Origin: Epichloe hybrida
Taxonomy: Eukaryota; Ascomycota; Sordariomycetes; Hypocreales; Clavicipitaceae
Direction: 5' to 3'
Assembly: GCA_019022495.1 (NCBI GenBank)
Contig: JAFEKR010000004.1
Span: forward strand, 3,100,001-3,164,000
DNA: 64,000 nt
Part shown: one piece after another, positions 52,001 to 61,566 of the stretch
How the letters are laid out: each line of letters opens with the position of its first letter
Numbering within the stretch: position 1 is the stretch's first letter
Notes under the pieces: generated by a model
Database searches by the model: none
The model's input: the letters and a program-made list of their open reading frames with translations, nothing else
What the model was told of the DNA's origin: nothing
Position numbers and translations under genes: made by a program

Positions 52001-53885
52001 GGCTTCTCTAGGTTAATTATGCAAATAGGGGTGTTTTAGTTATTACTATATCCCTCTAAGTAAAGGGAGTAAATATTAACTCCTTGTAGCTTTACTAGTA
52101 ACTAGTTAGTCCCTCCCTAGGCTAACCATAACCCTACTCTGTGTTTCTTATTTATATATACTATGTTACGTCTATTATAATACATGAGTTAGAACTAGGC
52201 AAGGCCTAGTGCTAGGGGCCATGGGTTTCTTATGTGTTCCTATTCTTGGATTGCGATTATGTCTATGTTAGTCTAGTGATGGAGCGCTATATATACTAGT
52301 TTATTCTTCTTGTTTATATTCTAGAAAAGGACTTGTAATATTATTATATTAATTAGGGGGGTTATTAGTTACTACTATCTTATGCTAGCTCTATTCTAGC
52401 TCTAAGTCACTTCGCGTACTATCTAATACTTCCTAATCTTAGTTATTTAGCGCTTTATTTTGTATTTATAAGGCATTCTCTTTTTTTACTTACTATAATA
52501 ATAGGTTCCGCTACTATGCTAGGACTCTTATAGGGTGTAGTTAAGCCTTTACTTAGGGAGTAGGTAGTGAAGTAAGAGGGCTATTTAAGATATCTTACTT
52601 TAGTAGCATTTCACTTCTCTTTTAGGATAGGATAGTCCCTTAACTAGGCTAGGTATAGTCTAGAGTATAGGATATAGTTTTCTTTTACCTATCTATCTTT
52701 TGCTAGGTAAGAGGACTCCTTATCCTTATAATAGCTAGCTCTACACCTGCTATACCTTAGTGCTACCTTATAGAACTTAGCTATATGGCTAGTTTAGAAG
52801 TAATTATAGTACTATTAGGGTTATAAGGTCTTGTTATATAGTTTAGTTTGGAAAAGCTCTGCTTTAAAGACTATACTATCTTAGCATATCTTATTAGCAT
52901 CTTTTACTTTAGCTAGGCCTAGTATTAGAGTAGTTCTTTAGGTACCTTTGCCCTAGGGTTATCTTACTATTACCTTTACTATATTTACCTTATTAGCCTT
53001 TCTAATTTCTATTGCTAGGTTCTTAAGAGAGGCATGTTTAGTTAGGAATCCTTTAATAATAACACTAAGTACATAATAGTAGAGGGTTACCTCTAGCCTA
53101 AATGCTTTAGTAATCTATTTTTAGTCTTCTTTATGTTAGGTAGCGTTTCCTTTAAAGGTAATAATTATATCCCCGCTAGGGAGTCTTCTAGCTGCTACTA
53201 CTATAGTCTGGCCTATAGCTCTATTTACTACTATTACTATATCTTTCACGCCCCTAGACTAGAGTGATTCCTAGATAGTGTTCCCTTTAATAAGTACCTC
53301 TTAGTCCTATTTACTAGGGATTTAGAGGGAGGGAGGTAAGTTATTTATTTATTTAGGGGCTAGGCTAGCGGTAATACCTACCTAGGTTAAAGTATTACTT
53401 CCTTTAGCTTCTTCTTTAATAGCCTCTTTAAGGGCTTATTTAAGGGCTTCTTTAGTAGTGTAAATATTACTATTATTATAGTTTATTACCTTTGCTTTAG
53501 CTTAGGCGTGGTCCATTACCTATCTAGTAATAGCTTTAGTAATACACTACACCTAAGTAACTTTATTACTAGGGATAAGGCTTATAATTTTATTATAGTA
53601 TTTTATATTATCTAGATATTCAAATTAGTTCTAGTCTATTATAGGGTTATTCTTACTACTCTAAACGTTAAACTATCCTATTCCTATATTTAGGTAGTGG
53701 TAGCTCTATGCTAGCCCTCTTTCTCCTAAGTTAATTACTATTAGCATATCTACACTCTTACTACTAGCTCTATTGTGATGTGATATTATGGGGGGGGGTA
53801 AACAGAGGTAAGGAATTTAAATATTAATGTGGTTTGTATTTTAGAGGCGATTCCGGACCTTTAGAGCGGTGCGGAAGTTTTTGCG
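49090..53885 (-). mobile_element. Tad1-like LINE, minus-strand copy, nearly full length
   Basis: Read on the minus strand from about 53885: 5' end CGCACCGCTCTAAAGGTC, ORF1 with a CCHC-type knuckle near 52830-52700 (HIAKFYKVALRYSRCRASYYK), EEP endonuclease near 52330-51700 (TNIDIIAIQE), reverse transcriptase about 51000-50200 with the catalytic box now FIDN (50343-50332), and the RNase H/C-terminal region near 49450-49330 (RIGKIGLNKFLF... RKVPRV... SCG). It is an inverted relative of the copy at 33.3-37.0 kb and less heavily mutated. The 3' limit at about 49.1 kb is uncertain and no poly-A tail was identified. Confidence 0.8.
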
Positions 53886-53889
53886 ATGA

Positions 53890-55440
53890 TTTAAGTAAAT
53901 AGATGTAAGCATGATATAAATATATAGTTATATAAGTAATAGTATATAATTATATAATTATATAGTTATATATATATAGATATATAAATATATAGTTATT
54001 AGGTTATATAAATATATAGTTATAGGGATATATAGTTATGTAAATATATAAGCTATAGATATATAGCTATGTAAATATGTAGTTATATAGTTATATAAAT
54101 ATATAGTTATATAAAAAAGTATAGTTATAGATATATAAATATAAATAGGGATATAAATATATAAATATATAAATATAAATAAGGATATAGATATATAATA
54201 TATAAATATAAAGTGTATAGGTATATAGTATATAAATATATAAAGTGTAAATATATAATGTGTAAATATGTAGTATATAAATATATAGTATGTAAAGATA
54301 TAGTATGTAAAGATATAGTATGTAAATATATAGTATGTAAATATATAGTATGTAAATATATAGTATGTAAATATATAGTATATGGATATATAGTATATAA
54401 ATATATAGTATGTAAATATGTAAATATAGGTAGGGATAGGGATATATAGATATAGATAAAGATATGGATATAAATATATAGTATATAAATGTAAATATAA
54501 ATATATAGTATATAGATGTAGGAAGAGATAGGGATATATAGATATGTGGTTATGTAGTTATGTGGTGTCTAATTGTGTGGTGTGTGGTTATATAGTTATA
54601 TAGTGTCTAGTTATATAGTATATGGTTATATAGTTATGTGGTATCTAGTTATATAGTGTCTAGGTATATGAATATATAGTTATATAGTGTGTGGTTATAT
54701 AGTATGTAGTTATATGGTGTGTGGTTATATAGATATGTAATTATGTGGATGTGTGGTTATGTGGATATGTGGTTATGTAGTTGTGTAAATATATGGTAGT
54801 ATAGTTATGTGGTTATAGATGTGTGGTCATGGATGTGTGGTCGTGGATATGTGGTCGTGGATGTGTGGTCATGGATGTGTAGTCATGTAGTTATGTAGTC
54901 ATGTGGTTGTGTCGTTATAGATATGTGGTCATGGATGTGTGGTCATGAATATGTGGTCGTAGATGTGTGGTCATGGATGTGTAGTCGTGGATATGTGGTC
55001 GTGGATATGTGGTTATAGATATGTGGTCATAGTTGTGTGGTTATGGATATGTGGTTGTAGATGTGTGGTTATAAATGTGTGGTTATAGATGTGTGGTTAT
55101 GGATGTGTAGTTATGTGATTATTAGGATATATGCTTATGTAAATATATAAGGTGTGTATATGTGGTTATGTAGTTATGGGGATATGTAGTTATTAGGGTA
55201 CTATCTAGTTATTAGTAGTTATATAGTTATGTGGTTATGTTATTATAGATATGTGGTTATAGATATGTGATTATGAATGTGTGGTTATGAATATGTGGTT
55301 ATGGATGTGTGGTTATGAATATATAGTTGTAGATGTGTAGTTATGGATATGTGGTTATAGATATATAATTATGGTTATATAGTTATGTAGTTATTAGGTT
55401 TTATAAATATATAAGCTATAGTATAGGGATAGGTAGTTAT
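53890..55440. repeat. AT- and GT-rich satellite block
   Basis: About 1.5 kb of simple repeats in two flavours: ATATAGTTATATAAATAT-type and AGTATGTAAATATAT (15-bp) repeats at about 53920-54530, then GTGTGGTTATGGAT/GTGTGGTCATGGAT-type repeats at about 54540-55380. Cytosine is nearly absent from the plus strand, so the block has strong strand asymmetry. An apparent 78-codon frame at 54213-54449 is a translation of the 15-bp repeat and not a gene. Confidence 0.85.
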
Positions 55441-58108
55441 TATATAATCTAGTGGTTCTAGCCCTTACCCTTTCTCTTGCTTTATATATATACTTTTATT
55501 AGCTACTTACACTTATTACTTAGTTATTATATACCTTACCTTATACCTTAGTTAGTTATTACCTAAGGTTATAGGGTGTGTATGTATTTTAATTAGTTAT
55601 GGCAGTGGCGCGCGCTGTAAATTAGTTAGTGGCACTTGTTACGGGACCTACCCGCCTCGCCCCTTGACACTCGTTGCTCGTTGCCCTTGGCGTGTTATCA
55701 GGTTTGTAGTGCCTTAGCTTTAAAGTTTAATAGCTTATATAAGTTTATATATATAACTTAGTGTCTTTCTTTATTAATAGCTAGTAGTACTAGTTTATAA
55801 TTTAGTAAAAGGTCCTACTAACTCCCTAGTGGCTTACTACTAGGTTATTATAAGTAAGTATTAGAACTTCCTTTCTTATACTTACTAGAATAAAAACTTT
55901 ATTCTTAAATATTAATAGCTTAGAGGGCCTAATAGACTATATTTATAATGCTTTTAGGTTACTACTCTTAAGTAACTTCCTCTAACTTATAGTAAAGTTA
56001 TTACCTTACTATGCTTAAAATAATATAACTTAAATTAGAGTCTATAATTTTATATACTTAGGATAAGCATTATATATAAACTTAGAAGAGGTTTACTAGA
56101 CTACCTATATTCTTACTATAATACTATTATAAGTAGCTAGCTTATAGTGTGCTTTTAGACTTATAAATAAATTATAGCTAAGCAGTGTTTTAAGGGGGTG
56201 CCTATATTACTTACTAACTACTAACCTAGCTAGACTCCTAACCTATAGGCTTACTAGACTTATAGAAATATCTAATAATATAGACAAGGCATGACCTTAT
56301 TACTTATAATTAGCAAACCTAGTTAGTGTATTACTTATAGGCTTTGTAAGACTATTAGGTTCCTTAATAATATAATTAAGTTATATCTTCTTAAAACCCT
56401 AGAGGCTAGAATAGCCCTTATAGCGCTCTTATAATAAACTATTAACTACACTAAGTAATATAACCTTAGGGCTTATAACTATACTATTATATATATAGTG
56501 CCCTTACTACTTAGTATTTATAAACTTAGCTAAGAAGTTAGGTAGCTATAAGGACATAGCCTCCGCCCTACGCTCCTTACTAACATAATCTACTCTTCTT
56601 AATAAGGTATTAGTAGGGTTTAGCTTACCTATATAATATTTAATCCTAAAATTAAATAAATAAAGCTTATCTAATACTATTACCTACCTACTAGATAGCT
56701 TTAGCTTTATAGCTAAGTACTTATAATTAAGGTAGTCTATTATAACTATAATCTAGTAAGTTAAATATATAAGGTAGTGTCTCTAGGCCTAAAACGCCTC
56801 TTAGATTACTAATAACTTAGCATCTAGGGTTAAGTAATAAAGCTTAATATTAGTTAACTTCCTTAAAAAATACGCTACTAGGTGCTAGCTACCTAGCACT
56901 AATATTATAAGTATAGCTCTAATTACATAACTAGATATATTTGTCTTTACTCTTAGCGGATAAAGTAAGTTAAAGTGTACTAAGATTAGTACCTCCTAGA
57001 ACTTCTTTTAAAGTTCTTTAAATACTATAAGTTTACTAGGCTCTAGCTTAAACTCTACTAGTTAAACACCCTTTAGATAGTTTATTAGTAGGATTACTAC
57101 CTTACTATACTATTTTATAAAGTATTAGTAAAACCCTATAAACCTAAGGAATAATTTTTTTAAATATAATAAACCCTAGGAATTTCACCTATAATACTAA
57201 AAATTAGCACTTCTTAAGGTTAACGTAGAGATCCGCGTCCTAAAGTTACTCTAGCACCCTTTTAACATACTCTATGTGTCTTATAGGGTCGCTACTATAT
57301 ATTAGGATATTATTAAGGTAAACAATATAGAATTCATTTACAAGTCCCTTAAGCGCGTTATTAATATATTCCTAAAAAGTAGCTAGCGTATTTACTAATT
57401 TAAATAGCATAATAAGGTACTTAAAGTGTCTATAGTAGTATTAGAACGCTATCTTCCACTTATCACCCTTACAAATACGTAGCTAGTAGTATGCCTCTTA
57501 AAGATCTAAAGACATAAAGACTTTTGCACCTACTAGTTAATTAAGAATTTTAGAGATTAATAGCAAGGGGGCCTTATTCTTAATAGTAATCCTATTAAGA
57601 CCCTTATAATTTACATAAAGCCTTAATTTCCCTAATTTTTTTAGGATAAATAAAATTAGGGCTTTAGCTAGGCTTGTTAATCTTCTAATTTATTCTTTCT
57701 CCTATATACTTATAAGGTACTCCCTAAGTACCTCTAGCTCTTTTTTTACTAGGTTATATATAAGTCCTTATAGTAGCTGTTTCCCCTTTTCTAATTTAAT
57801 TATATAAGTATAGCCCCTAAGTTCTAGAAGCTTACTAGCTAGATCTTTTAAAAACATATCTATAAACTCTATATACTCCTCTAGGATTTACTATTAGGGT
57901 ATATTACTATTTATTTCTTATATAAATACTACTAGCTTCTTATAAAACACTACCTAAAGCACTATTATGCTTCTTAGTTTCTTTTTCTTTAAGGGCTAGA
58001 TATTACCTTTTACTATTGTTAAAAATAAGACCTATTTTTAGCCCTTTTCTAGTTAAAGAACCTTTTTATTACTAGCTTGCATTGCAAGCCTGACAGCTGC
58101 ACTGCAGC
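55441..58108 (-). mobile_element. Ty3/Gypsy element relic, minus strand, 5' part separated by Copia insertion
   Basis: On the minus strand the Pol ghost reads from about 58050 downwards: spacer to RT (EKGKQLL-stop-GLIYNLVKKELEVLREYL), RT, then RNase H. A possible 3' LTR begins TGTCAAGGGGCGAGGCGGG on the minus strand at 55669 and runs into the satellite. It contains a TATATATAAAGC promoter-like motif. A short un-mutated GC-rich patch (about 55608-55700) covers the LTR start. Upstream (gag) sequence is missing because the Copia element begins at about 58109. Confidence 0.75.
56600..57760 (-). pseudogene. Gypsy reverse transcriptase / RNase H relic
   Basis: RT motifs: LRLYVNYKGLNRITIKNKAPL (about 57630-57568), KVFMSLDL-stop-EAYY-stop-LRICKGDKWK, HFKYLIMLFKLVNTLATF, and VYLNNILIYSSDP (YLNN at 57320-57309). 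RNase H: TDYYNYKYLATKLKLSSR (about 56745-56690) and LNPTNTLLRRVDYVSKERRAEA. The expected catalytic YLDD has become YLNN, both Asp codons carrying G-to-A changes, so the enzyme is dead even apart from the stops. Confidence 0.85.
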
Positions 58109-58839
58109 TGTTAACGGTCGCGAGGGCAGCTATCAATGGCTGCGTCGCAGCTGTCAACAGCTGCGACTAACCGTGTGAATAACTAATTAGTTAATTGTGT
58201 TGTGGCTGTAAGTGTAGCTACAACCACGCCACTAGTAATTAGGTAAGCTAGGGTAATGTAAGCTAGGGTGACGTAAGTAGGTTACCCTATATATAACTTA
58301 CCCTATAGCTATCTTTAATAATGATTTTCTCTTTATTTAGAGGTCATACAAAAGTTTTACATATAGCAAATTAAAGCTTAAAGATAGGGCTTTCTTTTTA
58401 TATAAGGTTATTTTTTAGACTAAAAGTTAGTGCATATAGGTTGCTAGCTAGTATAGTAGTGAGTTAATTTTTTGTTTTTTGCATACAAATAAATTTTGTA
58501 GAAAATCAAAAGTGGCCTGTAAGACCCTGTTAGCGGCCCGGATCCACCAATAAGGTTAGTAGGTCTATAAGAGAAAGAAGATCTTTTCAACTAGCTAGAT
58601 AGCTAGTCCTCTTAACTAACAACAGCCGCATTGCCTGTCAACATATCTAAAATCAATTCTATTACTCTATAAGATATTATAAAAGTGATCTAAATTGAAT
58701 TCTATTAGTTAATAACTACTATAACCTTCCGTTACGTTGCGTTAATTAAATTAACGTTGCGGCCCTATTGGTCCCTGACCGTAAAGCTTGCACTTGTACA
58801 GCTGTTGCCAGCTGGCAACTAGCTCCCTACATTTTAACA
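58109..58839 (+). repeat. Putative 5' LTR of the younger Copia
   Basis: Starts TGTTAACGGTCGCG and ends CATTTTAACA directly before a primer-binding site, about 731 bp. It contains a TATATATAA motif near 58289. The first 60 bases hold an 11-bp perfect inverted repeat with a 2-nt loop (58144-58154 and 58157-58167) and several CAGCTG motifs. The left limit is inferred from the TG...CA rule and could instead be at 58091. Confidence 0.55.
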
Positions 58840-58856
58840 GGTTATGAGCCTGGCTC
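58840..58856 (+). other. Primer-binding site complementary to initiator tRNA-Met anticodon region
   Basis: GGTTATGAGCCTGGCTC follows the LTR end directly. GGTTATGAGCC is the complement of the GGCTCATAACC anticodon stem-loop of eukaryotic initiator tRNA-Met. Copia elements are known to prime from an internal half-tRNA of this kind. Confidence 0.7.
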
Positions 58857-58898
58857 TATTACTATAAATTCCTTTTAGGTTACTTTATATGCGAATTT

Positions 58899-59092
58899 AG
58901 AAGACTTCCCTTCTATAAAAAAGGAAGGACCCGCGAGATAGAAGCTTTTTCCCTTCTATAAAAAGGAATTAATTTCGAATACAGAAGACTTCCCTTCTAT
59001 AAAAAAGGAAGGACCCGCGAGATAGAAGCTTTTCCCTTCTATAAAAAGGAATTCATTGTGGCTATAGAAGCTTTTCCCTTCTATAAAAAGGA
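58899..59092 (+). repeat. Leader repeats with five CCCTTCTATAAAAA motifs
   Basis: Two near-identical units of about 70 bp (58899-58970 and 58983-59052) plus a half unit lie between the primer-binding site and the Gag ATG. Each carries CCCTTCTATAAAAA-AGGA, five occurrences in total, and GGACCCGCGAGATAGAAGC twice. CCTTC and GAAGG can pair into small hairpins. Function unknown. Confidence 0.8.
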
Positions 59093-59094
59093 AA

Positions 59095-61566
59095 ATGGAT
59101 ACTAAAGGAAAGGGAAAGGGATTTATAATCCCTAACCCTAGTGCGTAAGAGGTTCTTAATAACTAGCTAAAAGAGCAAGCTATTAAGCAACAAGTAACTA
59201 TAGACTAGTTATTAGAGAAGCTAGAAAGCCTATCTATAACTATAAATAGTCGTATGGAGGGTGTGGAATCTGATAAGCTCGCTAGTTAGCAGCAAGATTA
59301 GCAGCCTGTTCAAGAAAATCAAGCTAAATCTAGCTCTGTACAAGCAACCTTTAATAATTTAATTATTAAGGAATTTAATAAGAGGGTTTATAGCTTTCCA
59401 GAGACTGCTAGGCTTAAAGGAGCCGAAAATTTCGAACAATAGAAACAAGCCCTAACTATCCAATTTAGAGCTTTAGGCATGCCTAATTTTCTAGATAATC
59501 CGGAGAGTTCTAGGGCGCTAGGGGATCCGGATTAAGCTATTATCCTTATGTTATTAAGGGATAGTTGTATGGAAGGACCCTAAGCCACTATAACTTAGCA
59601 AAAATTACCTAAAGAAGCCTATAATTTACTTGTAAGGCAATATTCATATAGCGTTGAAATCCAGAGGGGGTCCCTATATTCAGAATTTTATAACCTGAAT
59701 TTTCAAGAGTTTAAGGGGACTTTAGAATCCTTTAATGTAGTCTTTAATAATCTACTAGCTAGATTATCGATTTCTGGGGTCCTGATTGCTCTGATAGATT
59801 AGGTTAATCAATATCTTCAGTCCCTGAAATTAACCTTCCCATAGTGGGCTGAGAGGCAATGATTTAGCATGCGTACGAATAGGGCTATAGGGGCTCCCCT
59901 AGAAGCCCTAAATCTTCAATTTTTGATGGCAGACCTTCTAGCAGAACAGAGGGATAAATCATCTACGGTATCCAAAGCCCTGAATTATAGGGCTGAAAAC
60001 CTTGAAAAAGGGGCTAAAGATAAAGACAAAGCCCCTAAGGATAAGAAGAAAGGAGGCTCTGAAGAAAATAAGGGCTCTTCTAATTCTAATTCTTCTTCTA
60101 ATAAGAAGAAAAAGAAGAAGCAAAAAGGTCAAAAATTAGATAAAAAGGATAATAAAGAGACCTCTGGAGAGGGATCTTTTATGCTAGGAAATTATAACCT
60201 TTCTAACGGTGCCCTTGAACCGTACAAGAAACCTAGCCTTCATAAGACTAGTTATAAGAGCTCTAGTGATAGTAGCTCTGATTCTAGCTCTAGTGATAGT
60301 AGCTCTGATTCTAGCTCTAGTGAATCGGATAATGAAAATCAAGAAATTAAAACCTTAAATGGTTTTAATTATTACAGCAAAGACATGAAAAAGGCCCTAT
60401 TATATGATACAGGTTTAACTGTATATATTATTAATTCTAGGGAGGTCTTTAGGGATTATACCCCCTATAAAAAGGGGGAATCCGACCCTATAATAACTAG
60501 TGGTGGCCCTATTTACGCTAAGGGTCACGGTAGTGCTGTTTTTGAGGTCTTATATCAGAAAAATCCAGCTAAATATAGGACCTTAGTGCTTAAAAACGCG
60601 CTATATTTTCCTTAGCTTGATGTTAATATAGTTAGTGGACTTACGTACTATATATCTGGTGGTTGCCTTATAAAAAACCTACTTTATCTTCAAGATAGGT
60701 CTTGTATTGCAACCTTAGATATAGAAAAACATGGTTTTTTCTTCTACGTTAAAAACCAATCTACGCCAAAGTTATCTAAAGGGCCCTGTAATAACTCTTA
60801 TTACATCCGACCCTTTTCCTACGCCGCTTTTAAGGGTTATAGTTACCCTATAGAGGTTCAAATTCCCTCTAAAAAGCCGGATTGGGCTTCTGATTTAAAC
60901 GAAATCAACGAAAATGATAATGATATTGAAGAAATTGTACAGGATGATTTAGAGAAATTAGTCCCTTCTTCTTCGCCTATAGCCCTAGGTTAGGTCCCTT
61001 ATAAATCTAAGGAAATAGATTTAGGGGTGTTAGAGGGCCCTAGTGGAGGAAAAGGGTCCCTAATACCTCTCCAAGAGGCCTGTGGTTCTCAAGGGGCCTA
61101 GCAGGGGACTAGTGAAGAAGGCCCTAGTCTAGATCCTAATTCAAACCCTAAGGATCTTCAATATCAACGGTTGTTAGAACTAGCTAGCCTATGGCATGTA
61201 CGATTAGGGCACCTAGGTCTTCCTTTACTAAAGAAAACTAGCCTTATAACTAAAGGAATCCCTAATTTTTCTAAAATTAAGGATAAAGATTTTAGATATA
61301 TTACTTGTGATCAATCCAAGGCAGTTAGAAGACCTAGGAAGTTAGCTATCCCTGACCCCCCTAGAGCTCTAGATCGAATAGAGGGGGATACGCTAAAAAT
61401 CAGCCCTACGCCATACAATAAGCAGTCAATTTGCTTATTTCTAGTTAATTGAAAGACTAGATATAAGTGAGTTATCTTATTACCTAATAAGGAAGGCCTA
61501 ACTGTTTATAAGGCTATCAAAGGCTTCTTTAGAGGGCTTAAAAATCAACTAGGTCAATATCCTAGG
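59095..61566 (+). pseudogene. Copia Gag-Pol, single frame with RIP-type stops, integrase truncated
   Basis: One frame runs from the ATG at 59095 (MDTKGKGKGF). The Gag region reads YSFPETARLKGAENFEQ and YNLLVRQYSYSVEIQRG. Gag ends in a Lys-rich stretch (about 60080-60150) and Ser/Asp repeats (about 60250-60330) in place of a visible zinc knuckle. Protease: LLYDTGLTVYIINSREVF (about 60397-60450), then KNALYFP. The GAG pre-integrase/zinc region is LWHVRLGHLG...ITCDQSKAVRRP (about 61189-61335). The integrase core starts TRYK-stop-VILLPNKEGLTVYKA and stops at LGQYPR when the next element begins. Most stops read as former Gln or Trp codons. Longest open parts are 59869-60615 and 61171-61452. Confidence 0.85.

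Larger units (their letters stand above)
58109..61566 (+). mobile_element. Younger Copia element, interrupted at 61567
   Basis: A probable 5' LTR (58109-58839), a tRNA-primed start, a repeated leader and a single Gag-Pol frame from 59095. Mutation is much lighter than in neighbouring elements: one frame stays readable for 2.4 kb with about sixteen stop codons. It breaks off inside the integrase at 61566, where another element begins. It is inserted in the minus-strand Gypsy relic. No 3' LTR lies within the window. Confidence 0.8.

Noticed and set aside
54213..54449. 78-codon frame of YIVCKYIVCK repeats
   Set aside because: It is a translation of a 15-bp satellite unit with no start context or domain.
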